The translations under genes and the position numbers were made by a program. The notes beneath the pieces were generated by a model, which saw nothing but the letters and a program-made list of their open reading frames with translations, did not search any database and was not told where the DNA came from. DNA of 64,000 bases from Colicola sp016286205 (GTDB lineage: Bacteria > Bacteroidota > Bacteroidia > Bacteroidales > Paludibacteraceae). Within the stretch, counting starts at the first letter, position 1. Each line of letters begins with the position of its first letter. The DNA is taken from positions 171,632-235,631 of the forward strand of contig JAEESF010000001.1 of the NCBI GenBank assembly GCA_016286205.1. Direction: 5' to 3'. Of this stretch, positions 55,492 to 62,541 are shown in pieces.

Positions 55492-56388
55492 ATGAACACT
55501 CTTATCTCAGTTATCGGCGGCGCTAATGTCGACCTATCTGCTACGCTCAACGATGCGTTCATCGCAGCTGATTCCAATCCCGGACACATAGACATCGGTT
55601 ATGGAGGTGTGGCGCGCAATATTGCGCACAATCTTAGTCTGCTCGGCGCGCAGGTGCAATTGCTCACTATCTTCGGCGGAGACCTGTTCGGCGGATTGCT
55701 GCACGACTACTGCAAACAGCAGGGCATCGATGTACATCTTTCGGATAAAGCCAAAGACGAGCGTTCGGGCGTATATCTCTGTATTAACAATCATGGCGGC
55801 GAGATGATAGCGGCTGTGGCCGATACCGAAGCGATCCGCCTCATTACGCCGGAATGGCTGTCCAAGCGGAGCGGCGAACTCAAGCAGTCGGATTTTTTGA
55901 TAGCTGATACCAATATCAGCGAAGATGCTATCCGCTATCTGATGGAGGAGACCACGGTGCCGCTACTCATCGATGGCGTGAGTTCTACCAAGGCGCACCG
56001 TGTAGTCAATGCGCTGCGCAAATGCAAATTGCCATACCTGCATACGCTCAAACTCAATCTGAAGGAAGCCTTGGCTGTGACCGAGACGGCTACCTATGCA
56101 GAAGCAGCGCAGCGGCTGATTGATCTAGGTGTAGCGCATGTGTATATCACACTGGGAGGCGATGGTGTCTACTGCCGCAATGCAGCCGAAGAGTGGCTGT
56201 TTCCTGCCCTGCCGGGCGAGATAGTCAATACTACCGGAGCCGGCGATGCATTCCTGGCAGGCGTGGTGTATGCTTGCGCCAAAGGTATCGCATTCCCGCA
56301 AACGGCCCAATACGGACTGATGGCCGCACGAGCTACACTCATGAGCCACAAGGCCGTCAATCCGGACATAGCCAATATCCTGCTCTAA
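55492..56388 (+). CDS. psuK: Pseudouridine kinase (PfkB family)
   Basis: 298 aa. PfkB motifs: ISVIGGANVDL, GYGGVARNIAHNLSLLGAQV and the catalytic NTTGAGDAFLAG (Asp about 249). The neighbouring psuG fixes the role: phosphorylation of pseudouridine to its 5'-phosphate in nucleoside salvage. It starts 22 nt after the rpsT terminator with no clear promoter, so expression may rely on read-through. Specificity rests on context. Confidence 0.9.
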   Translation: MNTLISVIGGANVDLSATLNDAFIAADSNPGHIDIGYGGVARNIAHNLSLLGAQVQLLTIFGGDLFGGLLHDYCKQQGIDVHLSDKAKDERSGVYLCINNHGGEMIAAVADTEAIRLITPEWLSKRSGELKQSDFLIADTNISEDAIRYLMEETTVPLLIDGVSSTKAHRVVNALRKCKLPYLHTLKLNLKEALAVTETATYAEAAQRLIDLGVAHVYITLGGDGVYCRNAAEEWLFPALPGEIVNTTGAGDAFLAGVVYACAKGIAFPQTAQYGLMAARATLMSHKAVNPDIANILL

Positions 56389-56419
56389 ACACGTAATCTA
56401 TCATTTAACATCATCTATC

Positions 56420-57340
56420 ATGAATCCATATCTATCCATCTCACCGGAAGTAGAGCAAGCGCTTCGCGCGGGCAAACCCGTTGTAGCACTCGAGTCCACC
56501 ATCATCAGTCACGGCATGCCGTATCCGCAGAATGTAGAAACGGCGCTGCGCGTTGAGCAAACTATCCGCGACAATGGTGCCGTTCCGGCTACCATCGCTA
56601 TTATTGGCGGCCGACTCAAAGCGGGTTGCACCGCTGAAGAAATAGAATATCTGGGCAAGAAAGGTCAGGCAGTCATTAAGGCTTCGCGCCGTGACCTGCC
56701 CGTGCTGTTGGCACGCAAAGAGGATGGCGCCACCACCGTTACCACAACCATGATGATTGCCGCTATGGCGGGCATCCGTGTGTTTGCCACAGGCGGCATT
56801 GGCGGTGTTCATCGTGGCGCACAACAGACGTTCGATATCTCAGCCGACCTGGAAGAACTGGCACAAACCCCGGTTATGGTCATCTGTGCCGGAGCCAAAT
56901 CGATCCTCGATCTGGGTCTCACGCTAGAATATCTCGAGACTAAGGGCGTACCGGTTATCGGTTTCGGAACCGATGAACTGCCGGCTTTCTATACGCGCCA
57001 TAGCGGTTTTGGCGTTGACTATCGCATCGACACGCCCGAACAACTGGCTGCGGCTTTCCAGGCGAAATTAGACTGTGGGCTGAAGGGCGGAATGCTGGTC
57101 ACCAATCCTATTCCGGAAGAATATTCCATGCCGGCAGACGTGATCAATCGCGCCATCGATCAGGCCATAGCAGAAGCGGAACAGAAAGGTATTCACGGCA
57201 AACAATGCACGCCCTTCCTGCTCGCCAAAGTTAAAGATCTGACGGGTGGAGACAGCCTGGAGGCTAATATACAGTTAGTGCTGAATAATGCACGCTTGGC
57301 AGCCAAGACAGCGGCCGCCATGTGCGGCGCGTCCCATTAA
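56420..57340 (+). CDS. psuG: Pseudouridine-5'-phosphate glycosidase
   Basis: 306 aa, full length. Breaks the C-C bond of pseudouridine phosphate, giving uracil and ribose-5-phosphate. Conserved blocks: ALESTIISHGMPYPQN (active Glu), VPATIAIIGGRLKAG, KASRRDLP (Lys), GATTVTTTMMIAAMAGI, FATGGIGGVHRGA, VICAGAKSILDLG, ETKGVPVIGF. It is 31 nt after psuK. Its stop overlaps the efp stop by 2 bp on the other strand. Confidence 0.96.
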   Translation: MNPYLSISPEVEQALRAGKPVVALESTIISHGMPYPQNVETALRVEQTIRDNGAVPATIAIIGGRLKAGCTAEEIEYLGKKGQAVIKASRRDLPVLLARKEDGATTVTTTMMIAAMAGIRVFATGGIGGVHRGAQQTFDISADLEELAQTPVMVICAGAKSILDLGLTLEYLETKGVPVIGFGTDELPAFYTRHSGFGVDYRIDTPEQLAAAFQAKLDCGLKGGMLVTNPIPEEYSMPADVINRAIDQAIAEAEQKGIHGKQCTPFLLAKVKDLTGGDSLEANIQLVLNNARLAAKTAAAMCGASH

Positions 57341-57900
57341 CGGACGCGCTCGCAGTAGCTACCGTCGCGCGTATCAACGCGAACGATCTCACCTTCGTTG
57401 ATAAACAGAGGCACGCGAATCTCGGCACCTGTTTCCAGTGTTGCCGGTTTCAGTGTGTTAGTAGCGGTATCACCTTTCAGGCCCGGTTCGGTATAGGTGA
57501 TCTGCAGTTCTACCTTGGTCGGCAGTTCGGCAAAGAGAATCGTATCGGTCGTGGCGTCCGAAACAACATCTACCGTGAAACCTTCTTTCAAGAAATCCAC
57601 ACCGGTAATCAAGTCGTGTGCGATAGGCACTTGCTCGAATGTCTCGTTGTTCATGAAGATATAGTCTGAGCCTTCTTTGTAGAGGAACTGATACGGACGA
57701 CGCTCTACGCGTACATCCTCCAGTTTCTCACCGATATTGAAGCGACGCTCCAGCACACGGCCATCCACTACATCTTTGAATTTAACACGCATGATCGTGT
57801 TACCCTTTCCGGGTTTCACGTGCAAAAACTCAATTACGAAATACAGACGACCATCCATGCGGATGCATACGCCGTTCTTAATGTCTTGACTGTTGATCAT
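57337..57900 (-). CDS. efp: Elongation factor P
   Basis: 187 aa. Relieves ribosome stalling at polyproline. KOW-like domain I with the tip loop HVKPGKGNTIMRVK (Lys at the tip), domain II (YIFMNNETFEQVPI) and domain III ending GEIVRVDTRDGSYCERV. A tip Lys rather than Arg fits Lys-modified or unmodified EF-P. Promoter at 57950-57981. It is convergent with psuG with stop codons sharing bases. Confidence 0.96.
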   Translation of the reverse strand: MINSQDIKNGVCIRMDGRLYFVIEFLHVKPGKGNTIMRVKFKDVVDGRVLERRFNIGEKLEDVRVERRPYQFLYKEGSDYIFMNNETFEQVPIAHDLITGVDFLKEGFTVDVVSDATTDTILFAELPTKVELQITYTEPGLKGDTATNTLKPATLETGAEIRVPLFINEGEIVRVDTRDGSYCERVR

Positions 57901-57949
57901 AAAAACTTGTCTATTTAGAATTATTTACCTTTTGCTCATTTTGCGACTG

Positions 57950-57981
57950 CAAAATTACTGCTTTTTTTTCAAATATACAAG
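57950..57981 (-). promoter_or_regulatory. efp promoter
   Basis: Minus strand: CTTG (978-981), 20 nt, TAATTTTG (950-957). Confidence 0.6.
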
Positions 57982-57996
57982 ATTTTTGCATATTTT

Positions 57997-58028
57997 CTTG
58001 CATAAGTCCTAAAAAATCACTATTTTTG
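57997..58028 (+). promoter_or_regulatory. marC-like/rpiB operon promoter
   Basis: CTTG (57997-58000), 20 nt, TATTTTTG (58021-58028). Confidence 0.6.
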
Positions 58029-58072
58029 CACTCGATTTTGTGTGTAACCATCTATTATTTGATTTGGATACT

Positions 58073-58684
58073 ATGGAAGCTATTCGTACTTTTTTCGGCA
58101 ATGTGGATATCTGGCAGGTCCTTTCGTCCTTTATTTTTCTGATAGCTATCATCGACCCGTTTGGTAATATTCCGGTCACTATAGCGATGGAGAAAAAGGG
58201 TGTGAAGATTCATGCCGGCAGTGTCTGTGTGGCCAGTCTGATTATTCTGTTGGCTTTCCTCTTCCTGGGCGAATGGATCCTCAAACTCTTTGGCGTGCAG
58301 ATCGAGTATTTCGCTATCGCCGGAGGTTTTGTTATCTTCCTCATGGCGCTGGAGATGATTCTCGATATCGTTATTTTCCAGAACGACAAACTCGAGGGCG
58401 AGGTCAGCAGTGGCAGTTCTATCGTTCCGTTGGCATTCCCTATGTACGCCGGTCCCGGTGCTTTCACCGCCTTGCTGGCTATCACGGCCGAATATTCTAT
58501 CGCCAGCCTCTGTATCTCGCTGTTGCTCTGTATGATTGTCCTCTATCTGGTCCTGATCGGCACCCACTGGTTGACCAAATATCTAGGTAATACTGCTCTA
58601 TATATCATCCGCAAGTTCTTTGGTATCATCGTCTTGGCCATCGCTTGCAAGCTGATGTTCGGCAATCTGGCTATCGTCTTTTAG
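58073..58684 (+). CDS. MarC-family integral membrane protein
   Basis: 203 aa from the ATG at 58073 (an upstream GTG at 58040 lies in the leader). Six hydrophobic helices, with family landmarks FIFLIAIIDPFGNIPV (about 18-33), AIAGGFVIFLMALEM, and VPLAFPMYAGPGAFTALL (about 120-137). Inner-membrane protein; the family's function is unsettled despite the name. It is followed after 16 bp by rpiB. Confidence 0.9.
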   Translation: MEAIRTFFGNVDIWQVLSSFIFLIAIIDPFGNIPVTIAMEKKGVKIHAGSVCVASLIILLAFLFLGEWILKLFGVQIEYFAIAGGFVIFLMALEMILDIVIFQNDKLEGEVSSGSSIVPLAFPMYAGPGAFTALLAITAEYSIASLCISLLLCMIVLYLVLIGTHWLTKYLGNTALYIIRKFFGIIVLAIACKLMFGNLAIVF

Positions 58685-58700
58685 TTAAATCATCTGCTAT

Positions 58701-59150
58701 ATGAAACCTTTTAGTGAATTATCCATCGCGTTGGCCAGTGACCACGCAGGTTTTGCGCTCAAGCAACAGGTGCAACTGTTTCTCGAGGATAACGGCGCAC
58801 GTGTAAAGGATTTTGGCTGCTACTCGGCCGAGAGTTGCGATTATCCGGATTTTGCTCATCCTCTGGCTACGGCCATTGAGAATGGTGAGTTCGAGTTCGG
58901 TGTCGTTATCTGCTCTACGGGTAACGGTATCTGTATGACCGCTAACAAGCATCATGGCATTCGTGCCGCGCTCTGTTGGGAAACCAAACTGGCGGAATTG
59001 GCGCGTCAGCACAACAATGCCAATGTGCTGGGTTTGCCTGCAAATTTCATCTCGGCTCCTATGGCGCTGGATATCGTACGTACCTTCTTCCAAACCGATT
59101 TCGAAGGTGGCCGTCATGAGCGTCGCGTTAACAAGATCGCGCTGCATTAA
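58701..59150 (+). CDS. rpiB: Ribose-5-phosphate isomerase B
   Basis: 149 aa. Interconverts ribose-5-P and ribulose-5-P. Motifs: IALASDHAGFALK (about 9-21), DYPDFAHP, the anion loop VICSTGNGICMTANKHHGIRAAL shortened here to CSTGNG and GIRAA, and NNANVLGLP. The family Cys in CSTG is present. Its last 35 bp overlap the radical SAM gene in another frame. Confidence 0.95.
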   Translation: MKPFSELSIALASDHAGFALKQQVQLFLEDNGARVKDFGCYSAESCDYPDFAHPLATAIENGEFEFGVVICSTGNGICMTANKHHGIRAALCWETKLAELARQHNNANVLGLPANFISAPMALDIVRTFFQTDFEGGRHERRVNKIALH

Positions 59151-60120
59151 TGCGCTGCGCTGTTATGTAGGTTATGCACTGGACCGCATCGGTTCAGTGC
59201 TTTTCCTTTCGCATTTCACCTTTCACCATTCACCTCTCTTTGTCTCGGTCGAACCGGCTGCGGTCTGCCAACTCCGCTGTCCCGAATGCCCGGTCGGTAT
59301 GCGCTCCAAAAATCCCAAATCGGAAATCACCAATCACCAATCACAAATGTCCAATGCCGTTTGGCAACGGACCTTGGCCGAGATTTCTCGTACGGCGTGG
59401 ACCATCCAGTTCTATTTTCAGGGCGAACCATTGCTCAACAGCGCGCTTCCTCAGATGATAGCCGACGCACATGCTCAGGGACTCTATACCATCGTCAGCA
59501 CCAATGCGCAAGCTATGACTGCCGAACTGGCCGAAGCGCTGGTCCGTTCCGGACTCGACCGTATCATCGTCTCTATGGATGGTCTCTCCGACCAATCCTA
59601 CGGTGCCTATCGCATCGGTGGCTCGCTCTCTCAAACCAAAGCAGCCATCCGCTACCTTCGCGAAGCGAAAGATAAATTTCAAATCTCAAATCTCAAATTT
59701 CAAATCGAAATCCAGTGTCTGCGGCTGCGGAGCAATGAGCATGAGTGGGCCGAACTGCGTCGCACCTATCGTTCGCTTGGAGCCGACCGGCTGACGCTCA
59801 AGACTGCACAACTCTACGACTATACCCATGGCCATCCGCTGATGCCGTCCAACCCGCGGTACAGTCGTTATGCCAAAGGCCCGGACGGACTCTTCCATCG
59901 CAAACCTATCAGTCCCGGCTGTTTCCGTGTATGGAGCGGATGTGTGGTGACCACTACGGGCGAAGTGCTGCCATGCTGCTACGACAAAGCGCATGCGCAC
60001 GCATACGGGAATATAATGAACGCGTCTATGCGCGAAATCTTTGCTTCGGCTGAGGCTAACGCTTTCCGCCGGATGGCATTGCGCCACCAGGCAGATATCT
60101 GCCAAGAATGTTGGAAATAA
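59116..60120 (+). CDS. Radical SAM/SPASM-type protein interrupted by heptad repeats
   Basis: 335 aa from the ATG at 59116, inside the end of rpiB; no later ATG in this frame precedes the core motif. The iron-sulfur motif is CQLRCPEC (CxxxCxxC, about 57-64). YFQGEPLLN and IIVSMDGLSDQSY follow the usual TIM-barrel order, and Cys-rich C-terminal parts (PGCFRVWSGCVVTTTGEVLPCCYD, with final ICQECW) suit a SPASM-type auxiliary cluster. Three heptad arrays (59206-59240, 59314-59355, 59674-59708) are translated within it, adding segments such as SHFTFHHSP, SEITNHQSQMS and FQISNLKFQI. The frame stays open. Substrate unknown. Confidence 0.85.
   Translation: MSVALTRSRCINALRCYVGYALDRIGSVLFLSHFTFHHSPLFVSVEPAAVCQLRCPECPVGMRSKNPKSEITNHQSQMSNAVWQRTLAEISRTAWTIQFYFQGEPLLNSALPQMIADAHAQGLYTIVSTNAQAMTAELAEALVRSGLDRIIVSMDGLSDQSYGAYRIGGSLSQTKAAIRYLREAKDKFQISNLKFQIEIQCLRLRSNEHEWAELRRTYRSLGADRLTLKTAQLYDYTHGHPLMPSNPRYSRYAKGPDGLFHRKPISPGCFRVWSGCVVTTTGEVLPCCYDKAHAHAYGNIMNASMREIFASAEANAFRRMALRHQADICQECWK
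59206..59240. repeat. Heptad repeat in the radical SAM gene, array 1 (5 units)
   Basis: Units CTTTCGC, ATTTCAC, CTTTCAC, CATTCAC, CTCTCTT. Confidence 0.85.
59314..59355. repeat. Heptad repeat in the radical SAM gene, array 2 (6 units)
   Basis: Units CCCAAAT, CGGAAAT, CACCAAT, CACCAAT, CACAAAT, GTCCAAT: 42 bp, exactly 14 codons. Encodes ITNHQS. Confidence 0.9.
59674..59708. repeat. Heptad repeat in the radical SAM gene, array 3 (5 units)
   Basis: Units AAATTTC, AAATCTC, AAATCTC, AAATTTC, AAATCGA. Confidence 0.9.
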
Positions 60121-60131
60121 ACCTTACCGCC

Positions 60132-60779
60132 ATGACTATCCGCTCGTTCACCTTCGGGTGCTTCCAAACCAATACCTACGTTCTCTCATCCGACAGCCGG
60201 ATTCTGCTAATCGATCCCGCGTGTGCCGCCATCAAGGAACAACAAGAGTTGGAGCAGTATATCTCTTCCATAAACCCTCAACCCTCAACTCTAAACATTA
60301 TTGCCACCCATGGCCATCTCGACCACCTGTGGGGTGCGGCGTGGGCTGCAGAGAAATGGCATACCCCGGTGTTGATTCCTGATGCGGACATACCTATGGT
60401 CGAACGGATGCAAGAGCAGTACGATCTCTTTGGCATCAATCTGACTGCCCGTCCATTCCCCATCTCACCCCTCTCACAAATCACAAATCACCAATCACCA
60501 ATCGACTATCCACTTTCCACTCTTGACTTTCGTCTCCTCTCCACTCCCGGCCATACGCCCGGCAGCGTTTGTCTGTACTGGGCAGAGGAGCATATTCTCA
60601 TCAGCGGCGATACACTCTTCTGCTGCGGCTACGGACGCACCGACCTACCGGGTGGAGATGCCGCGGCACTCTTCACCTCGCTCAATCAGTTGTTGCTGTT
60701 GCCCGCCGAGACCCGGGTCTATCCCGGACACGGCGAGCCTACTACGATTGGTGCTGAACGTCAGTTCTACAGACTCTGA
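60132..60779 (+). CDS. MBL-fold hydrolase (glyoxalase II-like) with heptad repeats
   Basis: 215 aa from the ATG at 60132 (another in-frame ATG at 60108 overlaps the upstream gene). Metallo-beta-lactamase motifs: FQTNTYVL, THGHLDHLWG (HxHxDH), STPGHTPGS, ISGDTLF and YPGHGEPT complete the two-metal site. Two heptad arrays (60274-60294, 60474-60536) are translated; the second gives SQITNHQSPIDYPLSTLD between the barrel strand and the PGHT motif. It is probably a thioester hydrolase in the cytoplasm. The last 13 bp overlap pepD convergently. Confidence 0.88.
   Translation: MTIRSFTFGCFQTNTYVLSSDSRILLIDPACAAIKEQQELEQYISSINPQPSTLNIIATHGHLDHLWGAAWAAEKWHTPVLIPDADIPMVERMQEQYDLFGINLTARPFPISPLSQITNHQSPIDYPLSTLDFRLLSTPGHTPGSVCLYWAEEHILISGDTLFCCGYGRTDLPGGDAAALFTSLNQLLLLPAETRVYPGHGEPTTIGAERQFYRL
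60274..60294. repeat. Heptad repeat in the MBL gene, array 1 (3 units)
   Basis: Units AACCCTC, AACCCTC, AACTCTA; 21 bp. Confidence 0.75.
60474..60536. repeat. Heptad repeat in the MBL gene, array 2 (9 units)
   Basis: Units TCACAAA x2, TCACCAA x2, TCGACTA, TCCACTT, TCCACTC, TTGACTT, TCGTCTC; 63 bp, 21 codons. One array blends the heptad types seen singly elsewhere. Confidence 0.9.
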
Positions 60780-62236
60780 AGTACCTGGCAGAGCCACCGG
60801 TAGCAACGCTCGGTACTACTGATCGACAGTCGCTCTTGCGGCGAGTGTACTCCGTACATCTGCGGACCTATAGATACCATATCCAGGTACGGATATTTCT
60901 CAAGGAACAATCCACATTCCAGTCCGGCGTGAATAGCCAGAACTTGTGGTTGCTGATGGAACAAATCCACATACGCTTGCTTCGTGATTTCTAACAATGG
61001 AGACTCTACATTGGGTTTCCATCCCGGATAACCGTCCCCGTGCGTCACTTCGTCGCAGGCGATAGCCAGTGCTTGCTCTACTATGGTTTTTAGGTAATGT
61101 TTGCTGGCCTCTATCGAAGAACGCTGTGAGGTATTAACTTCTACAAACCCGTCGCGCATCTTCACCGACGCCAGATTGGTACTGGTCTCCACTAGCCCGG
61201 GCATGTCTCGGCTCATGGCTATCATGCCGTGCGGACACGCGTTGAGTGCCAGTATCAGTCGATAGGCTTTGTCTGCGGGGATGAAGGTCTCAGGCATGTC
61301 GCATGATTCCATTTCCAGTCGCATCTCTTTCTCTATCGCGCCGTAGCGTTCTTCTGTCTCAGCTACATACAGGTTCCATTCTATGCGTAGCTGCTCTTTG
61401 TAGGCCGTCGGCACACAAATCACTGCCTCTGCCTCACGGGCTATGGCGTTACGCAGATTACCGCCATTGATGCTCGCCAGTTGCACGGGCGTCTTCGGCC
61501 ATAGGCGGTCCAGAAACCACACAATCAGCTGATTGGCATTGGCGCGCCCCTTGTTGATGTCGTCTCCCGAATGACCACCCATCAGTCCCGATACGGCCAA
61601 CCTAACGGGGAACCAACTATCAACTATCGACTTTTGACTATCGACTATCGACTTTCCACTTTCCACTGGCACGTAGTGCATCTTCGCCAGCGTATCTATT
61701 CCTCCGGCGCAACCGATAAATATCTGCCCGTCATCTTCCGAATCCAGATTGATCAGTCGACGGCTTTTCAGCATACCGTCTTGCAGTTTCATCGCGCCCG
61801 TCAATCCCGTCTCTTCGTCCACGGTGAAGAGGCACTCTATCTCCGGGTGCTGCAGACTCTCGTCGCTTATCGCAGCCAGCGCCATCGATATACCTATGCC
61901 GTTGTCAGCGCCCAGCGTCGTACCTTGTGCCTTGAGCCAGTCGCCATCTACATACGTACGAATCGGATCGCTCATGAAGTCATGCTTCACATCGCCGTTT
62001 TTCTCGCATACCATGTCCATGTGGGCCTGCAGAATCACACCCGGGTGCGACTCATAACCCGGCGTAGCCGGCACACGCATGATGACGTTCATCGCATCGT
62101 CTGCCGTACATTCTATCTGATGCTCAGCTGCCCAGTCTTGCAGCCAGCGACTGATTTTCTCCTCGTGTTTACTGGGACGAGGCACTTGATTGATTTGTGC
62201 AAAAATGTCAAATACTGCTTTCGGTTCCATAGACAT
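60767..62236 (-). CDS. pepD: Aminoacyl-histidine dipeptidase (PepD, M20)
   Basis: 489 aa from the ATG at 62236 (ATG at 62230 is equally possible; the frame's longer start overlaps the promoter). Motifs: IPRPSKHE-like QVPRPSKHEEKI, LQAHMDMVCEKN (metal His/Asp), LGADNGIGISMALA, FTVDEETGLTGA (Glu), LDSEDDGQIFIGCAGG and GLMGGHSGDDI. Cytosolic Xaa-His dipeptidase. A 56-bp heptad array (61614-61669) adds GKSIVDSQKSIVDSW just before FPVRLAVSGLMGGHSG. Convergent with the MBL gene, sharing 13 bp. Confidence 0.94.
   Translation of the reverse strand: MSMEPKAVFDIFAQINQVPRPSKHEEKISRWLQDWAAEHQIECTADDAMNVIMRVPATPGYESHPGVILQAHMDMVCEKNGDVKHDFMSDPIRTYVDGDWLKAQGTTLGADNGIGISMALAAISDESLQHPEIECLFTVDEETGLTGAMKLQDGMLKSRRLINLDSEDDGQIFIGCAGGIDTLAKMHYVPVESGKSIVDSQKSIVDSWFPVRLAVSGLMGGHSGDDINKGRANANQLIVWFLDRLWPKTPVQLASINGGNLRNAIAREAEAVICVPTAYKEQLRIEWNLYVAETEERYGAIEKEMRLEMESCDMPETFIPADKAYRLILALNACPHGMIAMSRDMPGLVETSTNLASVKMRDGFVEVNTSQRSSIEASKHYLKTIVEQALAIACDEVTHGDGYPGWKPNVESPLLEITKQAYVDLFHQQPQVLAIHAGLECGLFLEKYPYLDMVSIGPQMYGVHSPQERLSISSTERCYRWLCQVLQSL
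61614..61669. repeat. Heptad repeat in pepD (8 units)
   Basis: Plus-strand units CAACTAT x2, CGACTTT, TGACTAT, CGACTAT, CGACTTT, CCACTTT, CCACTGG. Confidence 0.9.
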
Positions 62237-62255
62237 ACATTTAAAAATTTTCGCA

Positions 62256-62287
62256 CAAAGGTACGGAAATTTTTCTAATTTAGCAAA
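62256..62287 (-). promoter_or_regulatory. pepD promoter
   Basis: Minus strand: TTTG (284-287), 20 nt, TACCTTTG (256-263). Confidence 0.75.
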
Positions 62288-62377
62288 AAAAATGCAAAAA
62301 TATTTGCAAAAGGACAAGTCTTCATCGTATATTTGCAACGGTTTTACGAATTTGGATGACAAAACGAGGGACAAAAA

Positions 62378-62409
62378 TTTGCATATATCAAAATTTTTTT
62401 GTACCTTTG
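62378..62409 (+). promoter_or_regulatory. Promoter of the DUF3987-type gene
   Basis: TTTG (62378-62381), 20 nt, TACCTTTG (62402-62409). Confidence 0.75.
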
Positions 62410-62431
62410 CACCGAATTATTAAAACCTAAA

Positions 62432-62485
62432 CAGCGAAAAAAATTGTCCGAAACGTTTGTAAGTTGGACAATTTCTTTTTTGCTG
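62432..62485 (+). terminator. Leader terminator-like hairpin
   Basis: AAATTGTCC pairs with GGACAATTT, extended by A/T pairs and CAGC/GCTG, followed by CTTTTTT. It stands only about 25 nt after the expected start of transcription, so it would give a short RNA or act as an attenuator. Confidence 0.6.
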
Positions 62486-62541
62486 TGTATATTATATAAA
62501 ACCTAATTAATTTTTTTATTAACCCTTTAACTTACACAACT

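Larger units (their letters stand above)
62237..62541. other. Intergenic region of about 300 bp
   Basis: Divergent region holding the pepD promoter (62256-62287), the promoter of the DUF3987-like gene (62378-62409) and its leader hairpin (62432-62485). No further gene is seen. Confidence 0.6.
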
